This document shows positions 51,196 through 59,456 of a stretch of DNA of 64,000 nucleotides, one piece after another. The notes beneath the pieces were generated by a model. The model worked only from the letters and a program-made list of their open reading frames with translations, made no database searches and had not been told where the DNA came from. Position 1 is the first letter of the stretch; every line of letters starts with the position of its first letter. The stretch lies in NCBI RefSeq assembly GCF_000526335.1, contig NZ_JAFW01000001.1:2232001-2296000 (forward strand), given 5' to 3'. A program made the position numbers and the translations under genes. This DNA comes from Arthrobacter sp. 31Y. GTDB lineage: Bacteria > Actinomycetota > Actinomycetes > Actinomycetales > Micrococcaceae.

Positions 51196-51272
51196 CGGAG
51201 AGCCTGGCTGGCTGCGCGTAGCGGGCATCCCGGCCGGCAGCACATAGGGCACGGCGGGCGCCAACGAGCCCG

Positions 51273-51473
51273 TCAGTCCACGAACTCCGACTGCGTTTCG
51301 ATGAAGTCCCAATCCTCAATGGTCAGGACACCGCTGACCTTGTCCGGATGGGGGCCGCCGGCTTCGGCAATGTGCTGCAATACCTGCAGCGGCAGTTCAT
51401 CGGCCCGCAGGTTTTCGCGCAGCCACTCTTTGCTGTCCAGGTGCAGGTCCAGCCACCACATATAGATTTCCAT
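51273..51473 (-). CDS. Hypothetical small acidic protein
   Basis: 66 residues, MEIYMWWLDLHLDSKEWLRE, then ENLRADELPLQVLQHIAEAG and an acidic end. AAAGGCGG lies six bases before the ATG. The start is 135 bases from the universal stress protein start, divergent. No family recognised. The composition is that of a real protein. Confidence 0.6.
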   Translation of the reverse strand: MEIYMWWLDLHLDSKEWLRENLRADELPLQVLQHIAEAGGPHPDKVSGVLTIEDWDFIETQSEFVD

Positions 51474-51608
51474 CGCGGACCGCCTTTCTTCGGATTAACG
51501 GTAGGCCTGGACGGGTATCTCTACAAGGGTCCGCGGCCGTCTGCTTTATCCCTGGCTCATGCCCGGAACATGCTGTTCAAGTACACGCCGCAGAGCAACA
51601 ATAGGGGT

Positions 51609-52115
51609 ATGGCTGCGGAAGGTTTCAGCGGACGGATTCCCTTGGTTGTCGGAGTACTGCCGGACCAGCATGTGGAGGTCCTGCAGACTGCCCGGACCTT
51701 GGCCGAACAACTGGGTGTGCCGCTGGTTTGCGCTTATGTGGACGAGGCGAGCTACCTCGTGGAGTGGGACCCTTCGCGCGAAACGCACCGGATGTCCCTG
51801 CATCCCGAAAAGGATGACGAGGACGTGGCTGCCGTCCGGGGTGATCTGAGCAAAGCCATCGCTGAGGCCATGGACGGCGGCACCACGGACTGGACGTTGC
51901 GCTTGCTTGCGGGCGATCCTGCCCGGGCACTGGGCCGCTTGGCTTCTGACATCGACGCCTCAATGATCATTGTGGGGTCGCCCGAGCCTGGTTTGGGGCA
52001 CCGTATTTCTGAAGCCCTGAACGGCTCGGTGGCGGCGTGGCTGAGTCATCACCAGCGGCGTCCGGTGCTGATAGTGCCTCAAAAGAAGAGGCACGACGCC
52101 GCCCATAGAAACTAA
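51609..52115 (+). CDS. Universal stress protein (UspA family)
   Basis: 168 residues from ATG 51609. One Usp domain: PLVVGVLPDQHVEVLQTART, VPLVCAYVDEASYL, and the nucleotide-binding end IIVGSPEPGLGHRISEALNG with SVAAWLSHHQRRPVLIVP. The G-x2-G-x9-G(S) pattern fits the ATP-binding class. Followed by two strong hairpins. Confidence 0.87.
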   Translation: MAAEGFSGRIPLVVGVLPDQHVEVLQTARTLAEQLGVPLVCAYVDEASYLVEWDPSRETHRMSLHPEKDDEDVAAVRGDLSKAIAEAMDGGTTDWTLRLLAGDPARALGRLASDIDASMIIVGSPEPGLGHRISEALNGSVAAWLSHHQRRPVLIVPQKKRHDAAHRN

Positions 52116-52173
52116 AGCGAAAGTACTTATTCGAGGTGGTGGCAAAGGCGTCTCACGGCACGTAGAGTGATTA

Positions 52174-52255
52174 CTGCAGGACGGCGAAAGCCCCTGCTCA
52201 AAGGCCGCTCCGGAGTGCGTATCCCCCAATAACGCACTCCGGAGCTCTTTTGTTT
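52174..52255 (+). ncRNA. Candidate small RNA ending in a strong terminator (possibly 6C-like)
   Basis: After a -10-like TAGAGT (52163-52168) comes a hairpin GCAGG-ac-GGC-GAAA-GCC-CCTGC (52176-52197). A 14-base perfect stem follows, GCTCCGGAGTGCGT / ACGCACTCCGGAGC (52207-52220 and 52232-52245), with a C-rich loop ATCCCCCAATA and T-rich tail TCTTTTGTTT. Two hairpins with C-runs near the second recall the actinobacterial 6C RNA, but the loop of the first does not carry six C. It may instead be only the terminator region of the stress-protein gene. Confidence 0.42.
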
Positions 52256-52297
52256 AAGCGGCACGTTGCAGAGTGCCACCACCTTCTTTGACGCGAG

Positions 52298-52340
52298 AAC
52301 GGCCCCGACACGCCTTGAGCAAGGCGTGTCGGGGCCGTTT
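52298..52340. terminator. Bidirectional terminator between the stress protein and GntP genes
   Basis: AACGGCCCCGACACGCCTT (52298-52316), loop GAGC, AAGGCGTGTCGGGGCCGTTT (52321-52340). A perfect 19-base stem between convergent units. The core CCGACACGCC is shared with the terminator at 60010. Confidence 0.93.
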
Positions 52341-52463
52341 CGATTTCATGGCGGGTGGTGGCGGTACAGGCTAGCGAGAAGCGAACGACGCCGGCACCCG
52401 GGTTGGGCGGCGCCGGTCACCTGTCAGCGGCTCACCACGTCGGCCGGTCGCCGCGTCAGCGGC

Positions 52464-53855
52464 TCACCGGACGAACGTGTACAGCAGCGCTGCCATACCG
52501 AAGCCCACAATGGAGAGCACGGTTTCCAACACGGTCCACGTCTTCAGGGTGTCTTTGACTGACATGTTGAAGTACTTGGAGATGATCCAGAACCCGCCGT
52601 CGTTCACGTGGCTGGCGATGATGGAGCCGGAGGAAATGGCCACCACGATCAACGCGAGCTGGGGCTGCGAGTACCCCGAGGCGAGGCTGGGAGCCAGGAT
52701 GCCGCCAGTGGTCACAATGGCCACCGTGGCCGAGCCCTGGGCGATGCGCATACCGGCACTGATCACGAATGCGGAGAGGATGATGGGAAGCCCTGCCTGG
52801 GACAGCGAGTCCGCCACGGCCTTGCCAACACCGGTGGCGGAAAGGACCGCACCGAAGAACGCGCCGGCACCAACAACCAGCAGGATCATGCCCACAGGGC
52901 GCAAGGAAGAGCCCGTGATTTCGCTGAGTTCAGCGGAGGTCATGCCACGGCGGGTCCCCAGGAGCCACATGGCCAGCAACACAGCGACGGTCAGCGCAAT
53001 GGCGGGGTTGCCGAAGAACTGGAGGATGTCGCGGAACGTGCCTGCGGGGGCAAAGATGTTGCCGAACGTGCCGCCGAGGATGAGGATCATGGGCAAGCCA
53101 ATGGCCAGCAGGACCAACCCGATGGACGGTTCATTGCCCTTGGCCTGATCAGATTCCGGAACGATCCGGTCCTCCGGCACGGAAACCATCACGCGCTTGC
53201 CGATGTACGTGCCCCACAGGATGCCCGAAGCGAACCATGCGGGAATGCCGCAGATGAGGCCCATGAGGATGATCCACCCGAGGTCCACTCCGAACAGTCC
53301 GGCCGCAGCAACGGGGCCGGGGTGCGGCGGTAGGAACGCGTGCGTCACGGAGAGGCCGGCCAGCAGCGGCAGGGCGTACAGGGCCAGTGACTTGCCGCCA
53401 CGGATCGCGGCAACGTAGACCAACGGCGCCAGGACGAAGATGCCGATGTCGAAGAACACCGGGATACCCAGCACGAAGCCGGTGATGCCCATGGCTAGCG
53501 GGGTGCCCTTTTCGCCGAAGATCTTCACCAGCCTTCCGAGGAGCACTTCCGCACCGCCGGACCGTTCCAGGATGGCACCGAGGACAGTACCGAGGCCGAT
53601 GATCACCGTGATGTGGCCAAGGATGCCCGCGAAGCCTTTTTCAATGAGGGCGTCGCTGCTCTTGGTGGCTGAGCCCACCAGGGCTTCCACGGAGATCCCT
53701 CCCACCAGGGCCACGATCACACCGGTTCCCACCAGGGCGATGAAAGGTTCGAGCTTGACCTTGATGATCAGGAACAGCAGCAGGGCAATGCCGGCACCTG
53801 CCAGGAGGAGCAGGCCGGCGGTATCGTGCCGCAGCCATTCAAGAAATTCATTCAT
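52464..53855 (-). CDS. GntP-family gluconate/sugar-acid permease
   Basis: 463 residues, about twelve helices. Family blocks KVKLEPFIALVGTGVIVALV, GFAGILGHITVIIGLGTVLG, HAFLPPHPGPVAAAGLFGVD and ASHVNDGGFWIISKYFNMS. GntP proteins import gluconate, idonate, D-serine and related acids. Last gene of the minus-strand operon, 23 bases after the KDPG aldolase stop. In this context it probably imports an amino-aldonic acid. Confidence 0.92.
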   Translation of the reverse strand: MNEFLEWLRHDTAGLLLLAGAGIALLLFLIIKVKLEPFIALVGTGVIVALVGGISVEALVGSATKSSDALIEKGFAGILGHITVIIGLGTVLGAILERSGGAEVLLGRLVKIFGEKGTPLAMGITGFVLGIPVFFDIGIFVLAPLVYVAAIRGGKSLALYALPLLAGLSVTHAFLPPHPGPVAAAGLFGVDLGWIILMGLICGIPAWFASGILWGTYIGKRVMVSVPEDRIVPESDQAKGNEPSIGLVLLAIGLPMILILGGTFGNIFAPAGTFRDILQFFGNPAIALTVAVLLAMWLLGTRRGMTSAELSEITGSSLRPVGMILLVVGAGAFFGAVLSATGVGKAVADSLSQAGLPIILSAFVISAGMRIAQGSATVAIVTTGGILAPSLASGYSQPQLALIVVAISSGSIIASHVNDGGFWIISKYFNMSVKDTLKTWTVLETVLSIVGFGMAALLYTFVR

Positions 53856-53878
53856 GGGCGTTTCTTTCTGGGTGAGTC

Positions 53879-54514
53879 CTACTTGAGGGTGCCGGTGAAG
53901 GCGGCGGCACGTGCAGCGATGTCTGCCCAGTCACCTGCAGCAACTGCTGCGGGCGGGACCACGCTGGTGCCGCAGCAAACTGCGGCAGCACCGGCGTCGA
54001 GGTAGCTCTTGGCGTTGGAGGCGTCGATGCCTCCCGAAGGCAGCAAGCGGATGCCCGGGTACGGGCCCTGCAGGTCCTTCAGGTACGCCGGACCGAGCTG
54101 CCGGGCGGGGAAAATCTTGACGGCGGCGGACCCCAGGTCCAGGGCCTGCGCCACTTCGGTGGGGGTCATGGCGCCGAGACTGAACGGGATGCCTGCGGCG
54201 ACCGCGACGGCGGCAACCTCCGGGCGGAGGCCCGGCGTCACCAGGAACTGCGCACCGGCGTCGATGGCTGCGCGGGCTTGGTCGGCGGTCATCACGGTGC
54301 CGATTCCGACGGCGGCACCATGCTCCGCGGCTGTCTCCGCCGCGCGTTTGACGTGCTTGAGCACATCCGGGGTGGTGAACGTGAGTTCCACGCTGCGGAT
54401 GCCGCCGTCGGCCAGTGCCCGGCATAGGTCCGCGGCGTCGGTGATGGATGGTGCACGGACCACGGCCAGGGTGCGGTCGGCTTCGAGCTGCTGGAGGAAT
54501 TGTTCAGGGGTCAT
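53879..54514 (-). CDS. 2-keto-3-deoxy-6-phosphogluconate (KDPG) aldolase
   Basis: 211 residues from ATG 54514. Class I aldolase: ERT-like TLAVVRAPSITDA, Glu in RSVELTFTTPD, Schiff-base Lys in AVKIFPARQLGPAYLKDL and LLPSGGIDASNAKSYL. It splits KDPG to pyruvate and glyceraldehyde 3-phosphate. Its start overlaps the stop of the amidohydrolase gene (ATGA). The KDG-type kinase across the divergent promoter would make its substrate. Confidence 0.9.
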   Translation of the reverse strand: MTPEQFLQQLEADRTLAVVRAPSITDAADLCRALADGGIRSVELTFTTPDVLKHVKRAAETAAEHGAAVGIGTVMTADQARAAIDAGAQFLVTPGLRPEVAAVAVAAGIPFSLGAMTPTEVAQALDLGSAAVKIFPARQLGPAYLKDLQGPYPGIRLLPSGGIDASNAKSYLDAGAAAVCCGTSVVPPAAVAAGDWADIAARAAAFTGTLK

Positions 54515-56184
54515 TGTTGTCCTTCTCGGGTGAGTCCGTCGCGGTGTCGGCGGAGGGCACGGCCGGCACGGGCGCCGGTGGGGTTGCCGCCGTCGATCAC
54601 TGCCGTGCCGTTGACGAAGACGTACTGGATGCCGCTGGCGGCTTGGCGGGGATTCTCGAAAGTGGCTTCGTCGCGAATGGTTTCGGGATCGAAGAGCACG
54701 ACGTCGGCCGCGTAGCCTTCGCGGACTAGTCCCCTCTTGTGGAGCTTGAGTCGTGCGGCGGGGCGGCCGCTGAGGTGGTGGACCGTTTCCTCGAGGCTGA
54801 GCAGTCCGAGATCGCGGGAATAGTGGCCGAGGTAGCGCGGGAAGGTTCCCCAGGCGCGGGGGTGTGGCTTGGCGCCGACCAGAAGCCCGTCGCTGCCGCC
54901 GGTGTGGGTGCGGTGCTTCATGATGGCCTGGACGTTTTCCTCGTGGCCCACGTGCTGCAGGATTCCGGTGCCCAGGCGGTCTTCCGTGAGGATCTGCGCG
55001 AAGACATCGAAGGGTTCTTGCTTGGTCTCCGCAGCGATGTCGCGGACGGTCTTGCCCACGTGCCCTGCGAGCGCCGGGTTCTGGACGCCGCTGATTTCCA
55101 GGGTGCCCCACTCGGCGACCACGCCGTGGCAGCCGTCGGAGCCGTAGACCTCCACGGCTTCTTGGATGCGCGCGCGGGTTTCGGGGTCTGCCAGGCGAGC
55201 CAGCGTGGCCTCGGTTCCGCCGGAAGAAGCCCAGCTGGGCAGGATCGCCGAGAGCGTGGTGGCTCCCGGGAGGTAAGGGTAGGTATCCAGCGTGATGTCC
55301 ACACCTTGGTCCAAGGCTTCATCGATCAGGTCCAGCAGTTCCCCGGCTCGGCCCTTGTTCTCCGCGAAGTTCATGGTGGCGTGGGACAGGTGCAGTGCGC
55401 AGCCCGTGTCGCGGCTCAGCCCGATCATCTCGGCGTAGGCGGCGAGCGCACCTTTGCCGTAGGAGCGGTGATGCGGCGCGTAGAAGCCACCCAGTTCGCC
55501 CACGGTCCGGCAGAGCCCGGCGAGTTCCTCGGTCTGCGCGTACATGCCCGGCGTGTAGGTCAAGCCCGAGGACATTCCAACGGCCCCTTCCTCCATCGCC
55601 GCACGGATGACATCCTGCATCTGCTGCTGTTGCCCGGGCGTGGGGTCGCCTTCGGCGAATCCCATCACCATGGCCCGGACGGTTCCTTGAGGCACCAGGT
55701 AGGCGGCGTTGGTGGCGATGCGGCCACCGTCCTCTTCCCCGTTGCTTTCTTCAACCCTGTCCAGGCGGTCGAGGTACTCCCCCACGGTCCGCCAGTTCCA
55801 GTCGAAATCCGCCGGGTTGTCGTTCCAGCCGGCGATCTTCTCCCGGACACCGGCCAGCGTGGCATCGTCCACGGGAGCGTAGGACAGGCCGTCCTGGCCC
55901 AGTAATTCTGTGGTGACTCCTTGGCTGAGCTTGGCGTAGTGGTCCCTGTTCACCAGCAGTTGCAGGTCCGAGTGTGCGTGCATGTCGATGAATCCGGGGC
56001 TCAGGACCAGGCCGGTGGCATCGATGACGCGGTCAGCGCCGGTTTCCGCTGCGGAGAGCGTTCCGGAGAGCGTTCCGGCGTCGACTACGGCGGCAATCAC
56101 CGGGCCGTCCAACAGGACGTCCGCACGGCGGCGGTCCGCTCCGGTTCCATCCACCAAGGTGGCGTTGCTGATGAGGGTCTTCAT
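54511..56184 (-). CDS. D-aminoacylase-type amidohydrolase, candidate N-acetyl-D-glucosaminate deacetylase
   Basis: 557 residues from ATG 56184. Amidohydrolase fold: ISNATLVDGTGADRR, zinc motif GFIDMHAHSDLQLL, GMSSGLTYTPGMYA, HLSHATMNFAENKG and GGSDGLLVGAKPHPRAWGTF, all typical of N-acyl-D-amino-acid deacylases. Starts ten bases after the PLP enzyme stop. D-aminoacylase is the family name. The neighbouring KDG/KDPG enzymes make an N-acetylated sugar acid the more likely substrate. Confidence 0.87.
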   Translation of the reverse strand: MKTLISNATLVDGTGADRRRADVLLDGPVIAAVVDAGTLSGTLSAAETGADRVIDATGLVLSPGFIDMHAHSDLQLLVNRDHYAKLSQGVTTELLGQDGLSYAPVDDATLAGVREKIAGWNDNPADFDWNWRTVGEYLDRLDRVEESNGEEDGGRIATNAAYLVPQGTVRAMVMGFAEGDPTPGQQQQMQDVIRAAMEEGAVGMSSGLTYTPGMYAQTEELAGLCRTVGELGGFYAPHHRSYGKGALAAYAEMIGLSRDTGCALHLSHATMNFAENKGRAGELLDLIDEALDQGVDITLDTYPYLPGATTLSAILPSWASSGGTEATLARLADPETRARIQEAVEVYGSDGCHGVVAEWGTLEISGVQNPALAGHVGKTVRDIAAETKQEPFDVFAQILTEDRLGTGILQHVGHEENVQAIMKHRTHTGGSDGLLVGAKPHPRAWGTFPRYLGHYSRDLGLLSLEETVHHLSGRPAARLKLHKRGLVREGYAADVVLFDPETIRDEATFENPRQAASGIQYVFVNGTAVIDGGNPTGARAGRALRRHRDGLTREGQQ

Positions 56185-56194
56185 GGCAGGGGTC

Positions 56195-57505
56195 CTAGAA
56201 GAAGGTATGGATGAGGTCGACGACGGTCTGGTCGCCGGTGGTTTCGGCGGACGCACCGCCGGCGAGGACCGGAATGACGGTCCATTTGTCGAACGCCGTG
56301 CATGGGTGGGACAGGCCCAGCCGGACCACGTCTCCGGGCCGGACGGTGGTGGTGTTCGCGTCGAAGGTCATGAAGCTGTGTTGGTCATTGACCGAGGTGA
56401 TTTCGGCGCCAACCAGGGGCGTCATGACTCCTCCCAACACCGGACCGATCAACTGTGGTTCGGGCAAGCCTTCGTCGAAGGGGAGGTCTCGTTTGCCGGC
56501 GTCGAGGATGGCCAGGCCGGGTTCGGTTTGCGACACAACGCGTGCCCAGCCGTGCATTCCGGCCGTGAATGGCTGGTCGCCTTCACGGGAGAACGGCGAG
56601 ATTCCGCGGTAGAAGCCGTCGTCGTGGATGATGTAGGCGCCGCTGCGGATCATCAGGTCCACGCGGGAGCCCGTGCCGCTGCTGATGTACGGCGACAGAA
56701 CCATGACCACGTCGTCAAAGTAGGCGCTTCCCCCTGCTGTGAGGATCACTTCGCTGGAGCCGTACAGGCCTTCGGCGAGCAACCCCTCGTGAAGCAGTCC
56801 CATCTGGGCGAGGTAGCCCCGAACGGCGGCCAGTCCGGCGTCGTCCGCTGTGTGCGCGAGCGAGCCTTCATAACCGCTGACGCCCACCAAGCGCAGGTTC
56901 GGCGAGGCAGAAATAGCACGGGCCACGTCCAGGGCAGCATCCACGCCACGCGCGCCGGTCCGGCCACCGTGGGCTCCGAGCTCCACCAGGACGTCCAACA
57001 CCGCATCGCTGCCGGTGAGGGTCTGGTTGATGACGTCCACGGTTCCCAGGGAGTCGATCCAGGACAGGATGGTGGTGTCCGCGGGCTGACTAGCCACCCA
57101 CTGGATTGCGTGCGGATCCGTGAGGCTGTTGGCCAGTTGGAGGTTCCGCACACCGAACTCACGGGCCACGCGGAGCTGCGCGAAGTTGGCCAGCGTGATG
57201 CCCCATGCGCCCCGGTTGAGCTGCTCAGTCCAGAGCTGGGGGGACATGGTGGTCTTGCCGTGCGGGCCGAGGAGGACGCCGTGGCGACCGCACCATTCAG
57301 CCAAACGATCAGCGTTGGCCTGGAGCGAGTTGGCGTCGAGGGTGAGCAGCGGCGTCTGGAGTTCGGCCAACGTGTGCTTGGCGGCGAGGAAGTCCGCGTG
57401 GGTGGTCCCGTTCGCGGATGCGGGCACCGCTTTGTGGCGCCAGTCGAGACGGCGCTCAGCCAGGCCCGCCACGGCAGATGCCGAGATGGCTTCGGAAGTG
57501 TTCAC
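56195..57505 (-). CDS. PLP fold-III enzyme of the DSD / D-threonine aldolase family, candidate D-glucosaminate dehydratase
   Basis: 436 residues. Alanine-racemase-like barrel with PLP Lys in LLGPHGKTTMSPQLWTEQLN (near residue 84) and C-terminal metal-binding His/Cys in LGLSHPCTAFDKWTVIPVL. Family members remove water and ammonia from D-serine or split D-threonine. The family is also linked to D-glucosaminate dehydration. First gene of the minus-strand operon. In context it would turn D-glucosaminate into 2-keto-3-deoxygluconate and ammonia. Confidence 0.85.
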   Translation of the reverse strand: MNTSEAISASAVAGLAERRLDWRHKAVPASANGTTHADFLAAKHTLAELQTPLLTLDANSLQANADRLAEWCGRHGVLLGPHGKTTMSPQLWTEQLNRGAWGITLANFAQLRVAREFGVRNLQLANSLTDPHAIQWVASQPADTTILSWIDSLGTVDVINQTLTGSDAVLDVLVELGAHGGRTGARGVDAALDVARAISASPNLRLVGVSGYEGSLAHTADDAGLAAVRGYLAQMGLLHEGLLAEGLYGSSEVILTAGGSAYFDDVVMVLSPYISSGTGSRVDLMIRSGAYIIHDDGFYRGISPFSREGDQPFTAGMHGWARVVSQTEPGLAILDAGKRDLPFDEGLPEPQLIGPVLGGVMTPLVGAEITSVNDQHSFMTFDANTTTVRPGDVVRLGLSHPCTAFDKWTVIPVLAGGASAETTGDQTVVDLIHTFF

Positions 57506-57573
57506 GCGTTTGGTTCCCTTCGCGTTGCTGCGTTGTTGAAGCTGCGTTGTGGGGTTTGGTGGGATTCTCTCTT

Positions 57574-57594
57574 GCGTTGCGTATTTTGCAACGC
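57574..57594. promoter_or_regulatory. Palindromic IclR-type operator in the divergent promoter
   Basis: GCGTTGC-GTATTTT-GCAACGC, a perfect seven-base inverted repeat, with related GTTGC/GCGTTG half-sites on both sides (57530-57610). It lies between the PLP-enzyme operon and the kinase-IclR-RidA operon, so one regulator could control both. Confidence 0.65.
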
Positions 57595-57682
57595 TGGTTG
57601 CAAACCTGCTGGTGATATGTCTAACATGGTGGCGGATCGAGAGTCAAGGCCGCTGCGAAGCGCACGAACTAGTGGGAGAACG

Positions 57683-58690
57683 ATGCTTTCAGCTGTATGC
57701 GTGGGCGAAACCATGGCCATGCTTACCCCTGCCCACGCCGTCCCCCTGCACCTGGCAAACGAGCTTCACTTCGGGATCGGCGGCGCTGAATCCAACGTCG
57801 CCATGGGCCTCACAGCCATGGGCTTGGACACGCACTGGGTCAGCCGGGTTGGCCACGACGGATTCGGCACCCGCATCCTCCACGAGCTTCAGGATCACGG
57901 CGTGGGAACCTCCGGCGTCGAGGTGGACCACTCCCTGCCCACCGGCCTCTACGTGAAGGTCCCGGCCCAGGACTCAGACCCCGACGGCGGCAGCTCGGTT
58001 TTGTACTACCGGCAAGGATCCGCGGCCTCGGCCATGGGACCCGGCACACTATCCAATCCCGCCGTTTCCTCCTTGCTGGAAAACGCAGCACTGATCCACC
58101 TGAGTGGGATCACCGCCGCTCTCTCCCCCGAGTGCCTTTCACTGCTGGAAGCCATCCTGACGGAGCCAAGAAACGGCCGGACCATCAGCTTCGACGTCAA
58201 CTGGCGTGAAGCCCTCTGGGCAAACCAGGACCGATCCGTCCTGCAACGGCTGGCGAACATGGCCGACGTCGTGCTGGTTGGAAAAGACGAAGCCGAATAC
58301 GCCTTCGGCACCACCGACGAAGCCGAACTCCGCCGCATGATGCCCGACCCCAAGGTGCTGGTCATCAAGAACGAGGCAATCAGCGCCATCTCTTTGGACC
58401 GGAGCGGCATCCGGGAAGAGGTGCCCGCACTGTCTGTCGCCGTCGTCGAGCCCGTTGGCGCGGGTGATTCATTCGCTGCCGGTTACCTCAGCGGCATGCT
58501 GTTCGGACTCGGCCAAAAAGAGAGCCTCCGCCGCGGGCATGTGGCTGCGGCGTGCACGCTGACGGTCCACGGTGATCGCGGTCCGCTGCCCCACGCCGCC
58601 GAACTCGCAGCCATCCTCGATTCTTCGGATGACGTTTGGGCTGCTATCCATGTTGAAGACGGACAATTCAACACCAGAACCGGAGCGTGA
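57683..58690 (+). CDS. PfkB-family sugar kinase, 2-keto-3-deoxygluconate kinase type
   Basis: 335 residues from ATG 57683. Ribokinase fold: N-terminal CVGETMAMLTPAHAVPLHLA, FGIGGAESNVAMGLTAMGLD (signature 1) and the catalytic VVEPVGAGDSFAAGYLSG (signature 2, Asp of GAGD). The sugar-acid kinase reading rests mainly on the KDPG aldolase across the promoter. First gene of the plus-strand operon. Its stop lies four bases before the IclR start. Confidence 0.87.
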   Translation: MLSAVCVGETMAMLTPAHAVPLHLANELHFGIGGAESNVAMGLTAMGLDTHWVSRVGHDGFGTRILHELQDHGVGTSGVEVDHSLPTGLYVKVPAQDSDPDGGSSVLYYRQGSAASAMGPGTLSNPAVSSLLENAALIHLSGITAALSPECLSLLEAILTEPRNGRTISFDVNWREALWANQDRSVLQRLANMADVVLVGKDEAEYAFGTTDEAELRRMMPDPKVLVIKNEAISAISLDRSGIREEVPALSVAVVEPVGAGDSFAAGYLSGMLFGLGQKESLRRGHVAAACTLTVHGDRGPLPHAAELAAILDSSDDVWAAIHVEDGQFNTRTGA

Positions 58691-58694
58691 CACC

Positions 58695-59456
58695 GTGAGC
58701 CAAAGCCTCATGCGGGCCATCGACCTGCTCGGCGAACTCGCCGCCAAACCCGCAACCCTGGACGAGCTGGCTTCCAAGGCCGCCGTCCACAAAACCACCG
58801 TGATGCGGCTGCTGCACGCCATGGAAGAAAAGCGCTTCGTGGTCCGCGACGAAGATCAGCGCTTCATGCTCGGTTCCAAGCTCTTTGAACTGTCCTCGCT
58901 GGCCCTGGAGCAGCGGGACATCCGCAAAGTGGCGCACCCGCATCTGGCCGAACTCAACGGCCGCACCGGGCACACCGTGCACCTCGCAGCCTTTGAAGGG
59001 AATGAGGTGGTGTACATCGACAAATTCGAGTCGCACCACCCCGTTCGCATGTACTCGCGCATCGGCCTGACAGCATCGCTGCACTCGGCCGCTGTGTCCA
59101 AAGTCCTCCTCGCCGACATGCCGCGCAGCCGGCAGGAAAAGATCGCCGCGGGGTTGGACTACGTGAAAGTTACCGAGAACACCCTGACCTCACCGGAGGC
59201 CCTCCTGGCCGAACTGGAACAGGTCAAGGAACAGGGCTGGGCTCACGACAACGCCGAGCACGAAGCGTTCGTGCACTGCATCGCGGCCCCCATCCGCGAC
59301 GCCAGCGGCGCCGTTGTAGCCGCAGCCTCTTGTTCGGTACCGGTAGTGATGCTCAGCTATGAAGGCTTGCTTGAGCTGCTGCCCGACCTCAAAGCCAGCA
59401 CCGAGGCTGTCTCCAACGACCTCGGCTGGATCAGCCACGAAAGGAACTCAGCATGA
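58695..59456 (+). CDS. IclR-family regulator, KdgR-like position
   Basis: 253 residues from GTG 58695; ATG 58650 is an alternative that would overlap the kinase. Winged helix PATLDELASKAAVHKTTVMR (about 18-38), effector domain with GLTASLHSAAVSKVLLADMP and HDNAEHEAFVHCIAAPIRDA. Probably represses both divergent operons and responds to 2-keto-3-deoxygluconate or an upstream acid. Confidence 0.88.
   Translation: MSQSLMRAIDLLGELAAKPATLDELASKAAVHKTTVMRLLHAMEEKRFVVRDEDQRFMLGSKLFELSSLALEQRDIRKVAHPHLAELNGRTGHTVHLAAFEGNEVVYIDKFESHHPVRMYSRIGLTASLHSAAVSKVLLADMPRSRQEKIAAGLDYVKVTENTLTSPEALLAELEQVKEQGWAHDNAEHEAFVHCIAAPIRDASGAVVAAASCSVPVVMLSYEGLLELLPDLKASTEAVSNDLGWISHERNSA

Noticed and set aside
55982..57682. 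Plus-strand extension of the PfkB kinase frame by about 567 codons
   Set aside because: The extension is antisense to the deacetylase and PLP enzyme. The kinase family start and a ribosome-like GGGAGA are at 57683.
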